The position numbers and the translations under genes were made by a program. A DNA stretch of 40,503 nucleotides from assembly GCA_910586835.1 (NCBI GenBank), contig CAJUJU010000038.1:1-40503 (forward strand), read 5' to 3'. The notes below the pieces were generated by a model. It was given only the letters and a program-made list of their open reading frames with translations, made no database searches and was not told the origin of the DNA. Shown here one piece after another: positions 23,235-32,793 of the stretch (the first letter of the stretch is position 1; every line of letters begins with the position of its first letter). The stretch is from an uncultured Acetatifactor sp. GTDB lineage: Bacteria; Bacillota; Clostridia; Lachnospirales; Lachnospiraceae.

Positions 23235-24968
23235 TCAATGGAGCTTAAACTTTCCGACCTCCGCCCCCAGCTGACTTGCCACGGTGCTGTTGCCGTTGGC
23301 TTCCTCATTGATGCTCTCCATACTCTGCGTCAGATCAGATGCCACCTCCGTGACGTTCACAACCCCCTTGGCGCTTTCCTCTACCGCAATATTTACGGAT
23401 TCCACCGCCTCCTTGATGTTGTCGATATTGCCGCGCAGCTCCTGGCTTTCCTCTGCAAACTGTCTCATAATCCCGCTCAGATGATTTACGTCGCTCTGAT
23501 AGTTGCTGCTGTTGCGCAGCAGCTTTTCATAACCGGCCATAGCAGTCTCATTCATAAAGCGAATCATATTTTCCGCTTCCTCTGCCAGTTCGTTAACGGC
23601 GCTTATCACCTCCTGGCTCACTCGCTGGATCTCCTCCGCGGCCTTTGCAGAGTTTGCGGCAAGAGAACCAATCTCTCCTGCAACCACAGCAAAACCTCTT
23701 CCTGCTTCCCCCGCCCTGGCAGCCTCAATGTTGGCATTCAGCGCCAGAAGGGTTGTCTGATCCGTAATGCCGATAATTTCCTCCGTCAGCGCTTCAATCT
23801 GCTTGACGGCCCTGGATCGCTCGATCTTTTCGTTCACAGTCACGGACATCTGCTCCGCCAGCCTTCCTGCATCCTTACGGTCAATCTCCGCCCGGGAATA
23901 AATTTCCTGCACCTTCTTCGCCGTTTCAGCGGAAGAACGGCTCTCCCCGGTTGCTTTTTCGGCTATGGATACCACGGTGGAATCAATGCCGGATACAGCC
24001 TCGTTCACCTGGCAGAGAGAGGCGCTGGTCTCTTCCATGGCCGCACTCATTTCCTCCATGGTCGCTGACACGTCGGAAATGCTGTCCTTGGCCTTTGCCA
24101 GACTGGTTACGACGCTTCCCGTGGACTGGTTCAGCTCATCGGAATTGGCAGAGATCTGAAGCATGATCTGACGAATGTGCTCCAGAAGCTTATTCACATT
24201 TCCTGCAATCAGCTCCAGTTCATCCCCGGAACTGATATCCAGCTTCTGGGTCAGATCTCCCTCACTGTGTACCAGATCGTATATTTTTTTATCCACCTTC
24301 CGCAGCCGTCTTGTAATCTTTCCCGCAATCAAGTTCAGAACCAGAATTGCTGCCACAAACAGAAAAACACTGATCTGCACAGTACTCCTGGCTGCGGCAC
24401 CCATCCTGTCCGCAACATAGGAAGCGTCGTAGTCACAGCCCAGAATCCCGGTCACTGTCCCGCTGCTGTCCCACACGGGCAAATACGCGGAAATCAGGTC
24501 TCCGTCCTCCGTCTCATCAATGTAATCCTGTACATAAGGCTTCCCGGCAAAGGCATCCGCAAATTCACTGTAGGGCATGTCCGCATGTTCCCCCGGCTGT
24601 GCCTGAGCGGAAGAGGTATCGGTGTCTATTCCATAAAACAGCCCGCCATTCCCGTCGGTATACAGCGTATACAGGTAAGCTATCCCACATATCTCCTGAA
24701 TTTCCCGCAGTCTTGTCAGCAACAGCTCATATTCCGCGCTGCCCTCGGCACCCTCTTCAATGGCAGTCAGCAGATCACCGTCGATCTCCGCCCGGGCAAC
24801 ATTAGCTGCCATCTCCGCCTGCTGGACGCCCATGGCCACCATTCCCGCCTTGATCCGCGCGTATGCATTCAGCCCCAGCAGCGCGCAGATCACAAGCGCC
24901 AGCACTCCCGCAGGAATCAATATCTGAAGCCGAACACTGATTTTTCTGACCCTTTGTCTCATCTGCAC
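23235..24968 (-). CDS. methyl-accepting chemotaxis protein
   Basis: Membrane chemoreceptor that signals to CheA. Membrane segments at about 17-34 and 196-216 flank a roughly 160-residue extracytoplasmic Cache-like sensor region (GGLFYGIDTD, then AYLPVWDSSGTVTGILGCDYD). A HAMP domain follows (217-268) and then the coiled-coil signalling domain, with the conserved hairpin ALNANIEAARAGEAGRGFAVVAGEI (409-433). No C-terminal CheR-docking pentapeptide is seen. The start is GTG at 24968 or ATG at 24962, both served by the same GGAGG. The ligand is unknown and no other chemotaxis gene lies in the window. Confidence 0.94.
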   Translation of the reverse strand: MQMRQRVRKISVRLQILIPAGVLALVICALLGLNAYARIKAGMVAMGVQQAEMAANVARAEIDGDLLTAIEEGAEGSAEYELLLTRLREIQEICGIAYLYTLYTDGNGGLFYGIDTDTSSAQAQPGEHADMPYSEFADAFAGKPYVQDYIDETEDGDLISAYLPVWDSSGTVTGILGCDYDASYVADRMGAAARSTVQISVFLFVAAILVLNLIAGKITRRLRKVDKKIYDLVHSEGDLTQKLDISSGDELELIAGNVNKLLEHIRQIMLQISANSDELNQSTGSVVTSLAKAKDSISDVSATMEEMSAAMEETSASLCQVNEAVSGIDSTVVSIAEKATGESRSSAETAKKVQEIYSRAEIDRKDAGRLAEQMSVTVNEKIERSRAVKQIEALTEEIIGITDQTTLLALNANIEAARAGEAGRGFAVVAGEIGSLAANSAKAAEEIQRVSQEVISAVNELAEEAENMIRFMNETAMAGYEKLLRNSSNYQSDVNHLSGIMRQFAEESQELRGNIDNIKEAVESVNIAVEESAKGVVNVTEVASDLTQSMESINEEANGNSTVASQLGAEVGKFKLH

Positions 24969-24993
24969 TATGCCTCCATGTCTTTTTATTAAC

Positions 24994-25021
24994 AGTATGA
25001 CATATCCGGAAAAAAAGTCAA
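24994..25021 (-). promoter_or_regulatory. sigma-A-type promoter of the chemoreceptor gene
   Basis: Minus strand: -35 TTGACT (25016-25021), 16-nt spacer, -10 CATACT (24994-24999). It sits about 26 nt upstream of the start codon. Confidence 0.65.
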
Positions 25022-25106
25022 TCCTTCTACTGATTATTTTTGTTGATTATGCACAATCGCTATAACGAGCCAGACCACCTGTAAAGCCGCCCAGGTCTGC
25101 CGAACC

Positions 25107-25835
25107 TCAGTCATGCCTTTCCTCCCCGTCAAAGGTCTCACAGAAACGCGCCGCAAAGGCCGGTTCTTCGCCTGCGGCATACAGATGAGAAATATCTCCG
25201 AAAGCGTTCACCCGGAAGGACGCCTTTCCCTCCCGGCGTTCTTCCGTATAAACGGTGGTCACCGCCGTGGGCGCAGCGCAGGTCCCATGCCACAGGATCA
25301 TGGGGGATACATTCATCAGCCGGGACAACAGCACACACTCCACACCGAAATGGCAGAAGAACACTATGGTGTCCCGGTTTGGTCTCTGTGCGCGGTACAG
25401 CTCTCCCTCCCTGGCATAGCCATGCTCTGCCAGCAGGGCGTCAAAGCTTTCCGTGACTTGCCTGTACAGCTTATCCACCCCGCCTTCCCTCATAACCTCC
25501 GTCTCACACCATTTCTGTCTGTCAAAATATCTCGGGTCGACGGTCCAGTCCTCCGGCAGCCAGTCCCACGCAATGCTCCTGTGTCCCTGCACATCCGGAC
25601 GGCAGATCCTGGCCGGAAATTCTTCCAGCCAGCCGCATTCCGCCGCTGTTCTCCCCATCTTTTTCAACGTCAGGGAGGCCGTGTCCCGGGCACGGCCCAG
25701 CGGGGACACATAAAAGGCCTTTACATCCAGCTTCGCAATGCGCTCCGAGAGCAGCTCAGCCTCCCTCCACCCTTTTTCTGTCAGGGAGTCAACGGAATAA
25801 TCCGGATCTCCGTGCCTTATGATAATCAATCTCAT
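25107..25835 (-). CDS. histidine phosphatase family protein
   Basis: Cytoplasmic phosphatase of the phosphoglycerate-mutase-like superfamily. The phospho-acceptor motif LIIIRHGDPDY has His8, the second Arg lies in PLGRARDTA, and the second His in VFFCHFGVEC. At 242 residues it is a little long for the family, with an extra central region (WLPEDWTVDPRYFDRQKW). The ATG has GGAG 7 nt upstream. It starts 24 nt after the ZIP transporter gene and is probably co-transcribed with it; the functional link is unclear, as is the substrate. Confidence 0.92.
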   Translation of the reverse strand: MRLIIIRHGDPDYSVDSLTEKGWREAELLSERIAKLDVKAFYVSPLGRARDTASLTLKKMGRTAAECGWLEEFPARICRPDVQGHRSIAWDWLPEDWTVDPRYFDRQKWCETEVMREGGVDKLYRQVTESFDALLAEHGYAREGELYRAQRPNRDTIVFFCHFGVECVLLSRLMNVSPMILWHGTCAAPTAVTTVYTEERREGKASFRVNAFGDISHLYAAGEEPAFAARFCETFDGEERHD

Positions 25836-25859
25836 TTGTTTTCTCCTTCCCACCGCGTA

Positions 25860-26639
25860 TTACCCCAGCGCCACATCCAGTATCATCATCAGCACAAAAC
25901 CTGCCGCCACACCCACTGTTCCAATGTTGGTATGACCGCCCGCCTGAGCCTCCGGGATCAGCTCCTCCACCACCACATAGATCATGGCTCCTGCGGCAAA
26001 GGCCAGCAGATAAGGCAGAATGGGCACCACCCAGGATGCCAGCAGAACCGTGACCACCGCCCCCACCGGCTCAACCACGCCGGACAGAACGCCGTACAGA
26101 AAGGCGCGTCTCTTCGATGCTCCCGCACTTCGCAGGGGCATGGAAATAATGGCTCCTTCGGGAAAATTCTGAATGGCAATTCCCACTGCCAGCGTCAGAG
26201 CCCCCGCCATGGTAATACCCGTATCCCCCAACATGGCACCTGCAAAAGTCACTCCCACAGCCATGCCCTCCGGCAGGTTATGCAGCGTTACCGCCAGGAC
26301 AAGCATGGTAGTCTTACGAAATCCCGCCCGGATGCCCTCCGGCTTGTCGCTGTCTATATGAACGTGGGGCACCAGACTGTCGAGCAGAAGAAGAAACCCC
26401 ATGCCCAGCAGAAATCCCGCTGAAGCAGGGAGCCATGCAGCTTTTCCCTGTTCCTCCGACAACTCGATGGCAGGTATCAGAAGCGACCACACCGAGGCGG
26501 CGATCATGACACCGGAAGCAAAGCCCAACAGTAGCTTCTCCAGTCCCGGTCTCATCTCCTTCCTCATAAAGAATACCGTTGCGGCGCCCAGCGCCGTTCC
26601 CAGGAAGGGAATTCCTATGATTGACAATTCTTTCAGCAT
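25860..26639 (-). CDS. ZIP family divalent metal transporter
   Basis: Integral membrane metal importer of the GufA/ZupT branch, likely for zinc or another divalent ion. About eight membrane segments are visible. The metal-binding motifs are HNLPEG (120-125) in the fourth and QNFPEG (157-162) in the fifth helix, with EELIPE later. A short His-containing loop (PHVHIDSDKPEG, 91-102) lies between helices three and four, as usual. The ATG has GAGG 8 nt upstream. A histidine phosphatase gene follows. Metal specificity cannot be told from sequence; no Zur-type operator was recognised upstream. Confidence 0.93.
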   Translation of the reverse strand: MLKELSIIGIPFLGTALGAATVFFMRKEMRPGLEKLLLGFASGVMIAASVWSLLIPAIELSEEQGKAAWLPASAGFLLGMGFLLLLDSLVPHVHIDSDKPEGIRAGFRKTTMLVLAVTLHNLPEGMAVGVTFAGAMLGDTGITMAGALTLAVGIAIQNFPEGAIISMPLRSAGASKRRAFLYGVLSGVVEPVGAVVTVLLASWVVPILPYLLAFAAGAMIYVVVEELIPEAQAGGHTNIGTVGVAAGFVLMMILDVALG

Positions 26640-26718
26640 TATTGTTACCTCTTATTTATCAGTATTCCATTTCTTCCCGGGTGTTACACTTTTTTTACAG
26701 AACAATATTCTTTTTGTG

Positions 26719-28023
26719 TTATCCTCCAAGTTCCAGGGGAAGTCTGGTGTAAGTGAGCATATTACACTGATAAACGCAAATACCCACGCAAAGCAACACC
26801 GCTGCTGCCAATGTCACAATTGCCGCCGTCCTGTCTTTACCTTTAAACAGCCTTTCCATACCTGCAGCTGCGGGGATACAAAACGCCGCAATAGCCATTC
26901 CCCAGAATACGGAAGGCGTATTGATCAGAGAAATCAGCCTCACCGCCCAGTTACCCAATCTTTGTAAAACATCCCACGGAAAACTGGATAATGATAAAAC
27001 ACTCAAAAAAAGAGCAATATATAGAAAGCCCCTTTTCCCTTTATCTTTTTCCCCTTCACGATACACAAATCTCATCCAGACCGCCGCCAGAAGACAAATC
27101 ATCATCCCAAGCCCCATTCCCGGCTTTCCATCACGAAAAGCATAACTGCTGAAAAACTGTCCGAATCGGTAACCTTTTCCCATAATCATCTGTAACGGAA
27201 TATTCCACTCTATAAAGTCCTCCGTAAAAAGATATCTGCACAGCCGATACAGACCCGGAAAAAACAGTATCCCTCCTGACATTACGGCAAAACAGAAAGA
27301 GCCCCTTCGTGAAATGATTGCCACAAGCAGTGTAATACCCGCCGCGGTAAGAAAAAAAATAACATCTGCATATCCAAGAAATGCAAGAGACGCCCCGGCC
27401 ACCAGCAATTTACCAACTTTTTTGCCGGGAGCAGTCAGTGTATACATGGCCCACGCGTAAAGCGGAAGAAGCATCCATGCCGTTGCCTGCGAGAGATTTG
27501 CATGGTCATAACAAACATAAATTCTATATGGATTTGTCATGTAAAGCACTATCCCCATACACGCTGCCAGTCTTCCGTCCTGTCCAAAAAGATGCAGAAA
27601 AAAAAGAGAAGCTGTCAAAAACGTTATGATCTGTACTGCGAGCATGTACAATCTGTATGAAAGCACTATGTTCTTTGTGAGACCATATAAAAAACCCGGA
27701 ACAAGAAACCAGAAATTTGAATTCATTGCATTTTCATAGATGCCGGTCATTGACAGCACATTTAAATTTGGATAAAGATAAAAACACCCCTTTTGGAGTC
27801 CCCCTGCCAGTTCTTCCACTCGAAAAATCCACTCTTGTACAATTCCTCCGGTCATAATGTAATTACAACTCACGGGAAATAATGCCACTATCGTAGTCAA
27901 TATACACAGTATACCATGATTACTCCCCAACCACGCAGCAAACCGAATTGATTTGTTTTCCTCATCCTGCCTTTTTTTTGAATCCTGGTATCCGCCTTTT
28001 TTATTCCGCATTCCTACTTTCAT
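26719..28023 (-). CDS. multi-pass membrane protein, short paralogue of the next two genes
   Basis: Predicted membrane protein of 434 residues with about ten hydrophobic segments. It matches the transmembrane core of the two larger upstream proteins: MTNPYRIYVCYDHANLSQATAWMLLPLYAWAMY parallels their APYRIFNFYNRGATGEYLAMTFLPL and FPWDVLQRLGN parallels their FPWDKI/FPWNFI. It lacks their N- and C-terminal extracytoplasmic beta-domains, and the QFPxR motif that follows FPW is degenerate (NTPSVF). It may be a trimmed, specialised GT-C-like transferase or a non-catalytic partner. The ATG has AGAGGGG 7 nt upstream and lies 33 nt after the preceding gene. DNA is richer in A+T than flanking operons. 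Function unknown. Confidence 0.75.
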   Translation of the reverse strand: MKVGMRNKKGGYQDSKKRQDEENKSIRFAAWLGSNHGILCILTTIVALFPVSCNYIMTGGIVQEWIFRVEELAGGLQKGCFYLYPNLNVLSMTGIYENAMNSNFWFLVPGFLYGLTKNIVLSYRLYMLAVQIITFLTASLFFLHLFGQDGRLAACMGIVLYMTNPYRIYVCYDHANLSQATAWMLLPLYAWAMYTLTAPGKKVGKLLVAGASLAFLGYADVIFFLTAAGITLLVAIISRRGSFCFAVMSGGILFFPGLYRLCRYLFTEDFIEWNIPLQMIMGKGYRFGQFFSSYAFRDGKPGMGLGMMICLLAAVWMRFVYREGEKDKGKRGFLYIALFLSVLSLSSFPWDVLQRLGNWAVRLISLINTPSVFWGMAIAAFCIPAAAGMERLFKGKDRTAAIVTLAAAVLLCVGICVYQCNMLTYTRLPLELGG

Positions 28024-28056
28024 TTTTATACCCCTCTGCGCGCTCTGGCGAGCACA

Positions 28057-30312
28057 TCAATCAATATTTGAAAGTTTACTTTCAAATTTCACCTTCCTTC
28101 TCCATGTCCACCAACTCCGGCTAAGGATTATAACTATACTTGCAATAGATACCGCTTCCGCTGCATGAAACAATGCAAAGCCATCCCAAGATACTTTTAT
28201 TTTTCCATTGTAACCTGCCGGAATGGCAATTCGCAGATCGTTATGATCCCCTCTCTCCTCTGCAATATCAGGACAGTTCTGCCCTATACCGTCATATTCT
28301 TTTACCTTATAGCCCTTATACCCCATAAGCGGAAGTTCCAGATATCGAATTCCCGCTGTTGTGTTTTCAACAAAAATCGTAATATCTGTTCCCTTCTTCT
28401 CGTAATCCTGCCATAACAACCCTTCCTCCGCCACTGGGCCATGATCGTGTAATTCACCTTTGTCAGTTCCGGCCAGCAGCCATTCCCCATTTACCACACC
28501 AACCGTCCCCATGTTTTCTGCATTGTATAAATAAAGCGGCGGCGCCTGGAACGCACAGTCATTTACATGATAAACTGCGCTCATAATCGCAAGCAGCACG
28601 GAAATCCCAGCCAGGATTTTTATCCGGGCTCCACCCCTTTCCCGTACCTCCATCATAAAAAAAGCGCAAAACAGTGCCGTCAATGCGGCGGCAGGCGCCA
28701 TCCACCGAAAAGGAAACTGCAAAGAACCTGCAAAATATCCAATTAAAGGAAGTTTCCTGATAAAATTCCACGGAAAGTATTTTGTACTCAAGGCAACGGT
28801 AACTACACTCAGCACCGCAAAAAAACGGCAAGCTGCCCCCATCCTGTGTCCCTTGATTCTCCACAAAAGACACACAAGAAACAGAAACAATGCACTTGCA
28901 CCAATCTGTATTGGTTCACACTGCCACATACCTGTCTGTGCACTGCCTTTATTGGGCAACAGCTGAACCATTCCCGCAAGCTCTGTTCCGTTTACCATTT
29001 CCTCCTGTATAACAGTTTGGAACTGATAGGTGTCTATCCCGATCATATAAAGAAGCGGCAGCCAAAACCACATGTTGACCAGGAGCACAATTCCCACTGT
29101 CTCCAACAGCTGAAAGAAGGTTCTTCTCCTGAAAGTTTTCCTCCAACACAACGCACATCCTAACGCCATCAAAACCGCCGTCATTTCAGACGTAATTAAA
29201 TGGCTTTGCAGTATGGCAGACATTCCTAATACAATATACCATTTATGCTTATTATAGCTTAAAGAATTGATATCTTCAGTATACAGCAGATACATACCAC
29301 AACAGATCAACGGCAGGAATGTCATCGCAAGATATTCCCCTGTTGCCCCTCTGTTATAAAAGTTAAATATCCTGTATGGTGCAAGTACATACAACAAACT
29401 GCCCGCCAACGCTGCATATTCTTCTTTTACACATCTGTAAAAACAATGATATGCGATCCATGCTCCTAATACTGTCACAGCAAATACAAACATCTTATAA
29501 GCTGTCATAATTGAAAAGCCCAACAGCATCAGACAAGCAGGAAAATAAAGAAACAAATCCCCGTAAAACAACGATGTGGCATATCCATGCCCATACAGCC
29601 ATGTTCCCTGCATTCTTACCGGGAACTGCATTTTCTGTTGTAAGGAAGCTTCCAGAAATGCAATTCTCCCAAAGTGATAATCAATATCGCCTCCCCAGCT
29701 AAAATAATCAGTCAGATACGGAAAAAATGAAATCATTATTCCTGCGGTCAATCCCCAGAAGACAATCTGTTTTTTCATGATAATCTTTCCTGATAAAATA
29801 CGTTTTCTGAAGATTGCCATGAAATCCAACAGTCCAAAGAGAACGAGAAGTATAAAAAGCAGCATTCTGTTTCCCATACTTGTCCGATACACATTCAGAC
29901 TGCGCAGAATGCCGGGATCACTGCCCGAAAACCGACAATATACATATGCAGTTTGAACCTTATCTAATACATACACATTAAACTTTTGGTTCGTTCCACC
30001 TGGTAATACCGCAGCCCCATTATTGCGAACAGCCTTAAACGGGGCCTGTTCCCACCTTACCTGTGCAAATACTGTTTGGTCTTCTGTCTCACTGACTTCC
30101 ATTCTTACCTGATATACGCCTGGGAGCAGTTCAAATGTCTCACTTGAAAACGTCTCATATCCATCCGTTTCCGTCATCTGCCCACCCATGTCATCTCCAA
30201 AGATAGTAAAAACTTTGGTTTCCTTCTGAAAACAGGTGAAAAACAGCAGTAAGGCCATAATCAATTCTGCAATCAGCAACAATTTAAATCGGTCAATCTT
30301 TTTGCTAAACAT
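28057..30312 (-). CDS. PTPS-related/GT-C-like membrane protein
   Basis: Large membrane protein of 751 residues, of the type labelled '6-pyruvoyl-tetrahydropterin synthase-related' (GT-C fold, YfhO-like). An N-terminal membrane helix (11-27) leads to an extracytoplasmic beta-domain (about 35-145, with LLPGVYQVRMEVS), then ten or so helices, and a C-terminal extracytoplasmic domain before a last helix. The first outer loop holds the acidic motif GGDIDYHFGRI (207-217; Asp209, Asp211), then PVRMQGTWLYGHGY. GT-C enzymes use such a loop to transfer sugars from lipid carriers, so a cell-surface glycosyltransferase is the best guess. The ATG has GGAGG 7 nt upstream and overlaps the preceding gene by 8 nt. 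Confidence 0.8.
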   Translation of the reverse strand: MFSKKIDRFKLLLIAELIMALLLFFTCFQKETKVFTIFGDDMGGQMTETDGYETFSSETFELLPGVYQVRMEVSETEDQTVFAQVRWEQAPFKAVRNNGAAVLPGGTNQKFNVYVLDKVQTAYVYCRFSGSDPGILRSLNVYRTSMGNRMLLFILLVLFGLLDFMAIFRKRILSGKIIMKKQIVFWGLTAGIMISFFPYLTDYFSWGGDIDYHFGRIAFLEASLQQKMQFPVRMQGTWLYGHGYATSLFYGDLFLYFPACLMLLGFSIMTAYKMFVFAVTVLGAWIAYHCFYRCVKEEYAALAGSLLYVLAPYRIFNFYNRGATGEYLAMTFLPLICCGMYLLYTEDINSLSYNKHKWYIVLGMSAILQSHLITSEMTAVLMALGCALCWRKTFRRRTFFQLLETVGIVLLVNMWFWLPLLYMIGIDTYQFQTVIQEEMVNGTELAGMVQLLPNKGSAQTGMWQCEPIQIGASALFLFLVCLLWRIKGHRMGAACRFFAVLSVVTVALSTKYFPWNFIRKLPLIGYFAGSLQFPFRWMAPAAALTALFCAFFMMEVRERGGARIKILAGISVLLAIMSAVYHVNDCAFQAPPLYLYNAENMGTVGVVNGEWLLAGTDKGELHDHGPVAEEGLLWQDYEKKGTDITIFVENTTAGIRYLELPLMGYKGYKVKEYDGIGQNCPDIAEERGDHNDLRIAIPAGYNGKIKVSWDGFALFHAAEAVSIASIVIILSRSWWTWRRKVKFESKLSNID

Positions 30313-32575
30313 TACGGCTCCTCCTTTGTCTGAACCACAGCGTGATCAGCAATATGGTTGTCGTAAAACTGACCAATTCGCCAATTCGCCAGTAAAACGG
30401 AGGCACAAACTTGATATCCAACTCGCCCTTAAAACCAGAGGGAATCAATACCCGGACCACCTGATTGGTTCCGGCACACAGTTCCATTTTTTCGCCGGTA
30501 TTTTTTTCCTCTGCAGCATATCCCTTATAAAATAAAAGCGGAACTTCTATATAACTATCTGTTGTTCCCAAATTGCTGCATTGCATGCTAATATGAAGAT
30601 ACCTTTTCTCATAAGCATCCAGCTTCACTCCGTCACCCAATACAGGCCCTGCAAAAGTAATCTTTTCGGTGTCTGTTTTCTCAGGCCGATATTCCCCGCC
30701 AGAGGTATAGCCGACCCCCATTCCCTCCTCATTATACAGCGTATAAGTGGTCTGCTTCGCATTTGTATAATCGAGCAGGTATAAGTCAGACGTTGTTATC
30801 CCCGCTATCGCGACAATAATGAAAATCAGAAGCCATTTTTGTTTCCCAAAGTCCGACAAAAACTGCAGACAATAGCCAAACATAAATACCAGGCAAATTG
30901 TTCCCCAGCCCAAAAAGCGATTTGGAAACTGGAGACTGCTTACTAAAGCTGCAAAAACAGAATTCATGCCTTGAATTTTATCCCACGGAAAAATGTTCAG
31001 GCTCATAATCAAAAAAATCAGGCTGATTATGGCAGTCTTTTTCGCAAATGTTCGTTTGCCTGCATCATTATTTTTCCCTTGGAGCCTGCCCGAAAACCAT
31101 AGAATCAAGAAAAAAATCAAACCAACTACCAACACCAAACCTATTCCTACCGGGTGCGAATACTGCATACCATTATCACCCATTGGAGTATTTTTTCCCA
31201 CACTCCAGAAATGAAAGGCAAGGTGGGCAGGATAAAGCCCTCTGTCCTGAATCGTCCGGGCCGATACATGCTTGATATGCATATCCTGTGTCAGATAATA
31301 GTCCAGAAAAGGCACAAGAAACCACATGCTGACAGCAATTGCCGACATCGCCCCCTTCAACAGCTCCAATAAATTTTTCTTCCGGAACACCTTTCGAATA
31401 TTAGCGGCACAAAACAGAACCATTGATAAAGCCGTTATCTCGCAGGTTAATACATGCGTCTGTATCAAACCCGCAAATCCCAGCATAATAGGGATCCATG
31501 CCCCCCTGTTCCCGGCTTCCTCTTCGTTCTCTGCGAAAATCTTATACAGCCCAAGAATTACCAATGGAATAAAGGTCAACGCGCTTCCCTCACCCAACGC
31601 GCTGGTAATCAGAAGTTTATAGATTCTGTACACGGACAACGTATACAACGCACAGCAAATAACTCCATTCCACCACTTCCCAAAAATGCGGTAAAAACAA
31701 TAAAATGAGATCCATGCAGTAGCAAAGTTCAGTATAACACAATAAAAATTATAGCTTGCTGTAACCGTAAATCCCAACAGACGCAGCACTGCCGGAAAAT
31801 ACAGCAGGCTGCTGCAATAAAAAATGGCATCCGCATATCCATGCCCATAAAGCCATTCCGGATCAATTCTCACCGGAATCTGCCCGCTCAACATGCCGTC
31901 TTTTATTCCTTCAATTCGATACAAATGATAAACCAAATCCGCTCCCGAAACACTATACCCACACAAATAGGGAATTGACGCCACCAGGCCGATTAAAGTA
32001 ACAAAGAAAAAAATCTTCTTTTTTTCAACGGAAACGGAATAATTTTTATCATAAAAACAAAACGCAATTGCAGTATACGAAATAATGGCAATAAAAATCA
32101 GTATCACCAGAAGCATGCTCCACAGTAAATGAGTTTCACTAATTTTCAAATTACCAGTGATCAAATCCCCTGCGCCGTTATTTGTAATCTGCACCTGAAG
32201 CCCATCTGTTTTTTCAAAAAGCCAAAAGTGGTACTCGGTTGATCCCAGACCTTGATAAAGAGGTTCTCCATTGGTTAAAAGTCCGCCCGAAAAAACGGTA
32301 CCGTCTGCAACACTGCATAAAACCTGTAAATCTGAATCAACCGAATATTCCAGTTCAAGTCGATATACCCCCGGCGGCAGGGATATTCCTTCGTAGATTA
32401 CTGTCTGCCCCGGTTCTTCTCCGGCAGGAATATCTACTGCATTAAATCTGTACTCCCGACAAGGTATGATCATTTTTACTATGCAAAAAAGCATAAGTAT
32501 TATAAATACAGAGGAGATCATTCGGATCGATTTGTTTTTCAACAGCTTAAGCGCTCTCAGATTTTGTATAATCAT
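30305..32575 (-). CDS. PTPS-related/GT-C-like membrane protein
   Basis: First gene of the three-paralogue operon, 756 residues, with the same architecture as the next gene: an N-terminal helix (19-36), an outer beta-domain with SLPPGVYRLELEYS (65-78), about ten helices and a C-terminal outer domain. The acidic loop reads GADLVYHLYRI (211-221), where the first Asp of its neighbour's pair is changed, then PVRIDPEWLYGHGYAD. FPWDKI and LQFPNRFLGW near the middle are shared. A role in surface glycan modification is inferred from fold only. The ATG at 32575 was preferred to a GTG five codons earlier. Codon use is richer in A+T than in flanking genes. Confidence 0.8.
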   Translation of the reverse strand: MIIQNLRALKLLKNKSIRMISSVFIILMLFCIVKMIIPCREYRFNAVDIPAGEEPGQTVIYEGISLPPGVYRLELEYSVDSDLQVLCSVADGTVFSGGLLTNGEPLYQGLGSTEYHFWLFEKTDGLQVQITNNGAGDLITGNLKISETHLLWSMLLVILIFIAIISYTAIAFCFYDKNYSVSVEKKKIFFFVTLIGLVASIPYLCGYSVSGADLVYHLYRIEGIKDGMLSGQIPVRIDPEWLYGHGYADAIFYCSSLLYFPAVLRLLGFTVTASYNFYCVILNFATAWISFYCFYRIFGKWWNGVICCALYTLSVYRIYKLLITSALGEGSALTFIPLVILGLYKIFAENEEEAGNRGAWIPIMLGFAGLIQTHVLTCEITALSMVLFCAANIRKVFRKKNLLELLKGAMSAIAVSMWFLVPFLDYYLTQDMHIKHVSARTIQDRGLYPAHLAFHFWSVGKNTPMGDNGMQYSHPVGIGLVLVVGLIFFLILWFSGRLQGKNNDAGKRTFAKKTAIISLIFLIMSLNIFPWDKIQGMNSVFAALVSSLQFPNRFLGWGTICLVFMFGYCLQFLSDFGKQKWLLIFIIVAIAGITTSDLYLLDYTNAKQTTYTLYNEEGMGVGYTSGGEYRPEKTDTEKITFAGPVLGDGVKLDAYEKRYLHISMQCSNLGTTDSYIEVPLLFYKGYAAEEKNTGEKMELCAGTNQVVRVLIPSGFKGELDIKFVPPFYWRIGELVSFTTTILLITLWFRQRRSRNV

Positions 32576-32608
32576 TAAATTACATTCCACTCCATGTCTG
32601 TTTTTTGT

Positions 32609-32638
32609 ATTCTACCCCACATCATGCAACACTGTCAA
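32609..32638 (-). promoter_or_regulatory. sigma-A promoter of the GT-C-like operon
   Basis: Minus strand: perfect -35 TTGACA (32633-32638), 18-nt spacer, -10 TAGAAT (32609-32614). The three membrane-protein genes follow with only overlaps or a 33-nt gap, so one transcript is likely. Confidence 0.8.
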
Positions 32639-32748
32639 TATATGATATATCGTGCTTATTCAAGGCCTATGGCAGTCAAATGACCATCAGACAGCATGTC
32701 AGAACAACCATGATATAATTTGAGTAACATACACTTTTCAGGCAATAC

Positions 32749-32777
32749 AAAATGGAGGAAGCATTGTACTTCCTCCA
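32749..32777 (-). terminator. terminator of the metal-efflux operon
   Basis: Stem TGGAGGAAG/CTTCCTCCA (9 bp, 7-nt loop) followed on the minus strand by TTTTGTATTG, 16 nt after the P-type ATPase stop. Confidence 0.85.
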
Positions 32778-32793
32778 AATAAAATACCGGTTT

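Noticed and set aside
25055..25106. CAGACC/GGTCTG hairpin after the phosphatase gene as a terminator
   Set aside because: Only 6 bp with a long loop and no T run on the minus strand.
25113..26423. 436-codon plus-strand open frame
   Set aside because: Antisense to the histidine phosphatase and ZIP genes; His/Gln-rich shadow.
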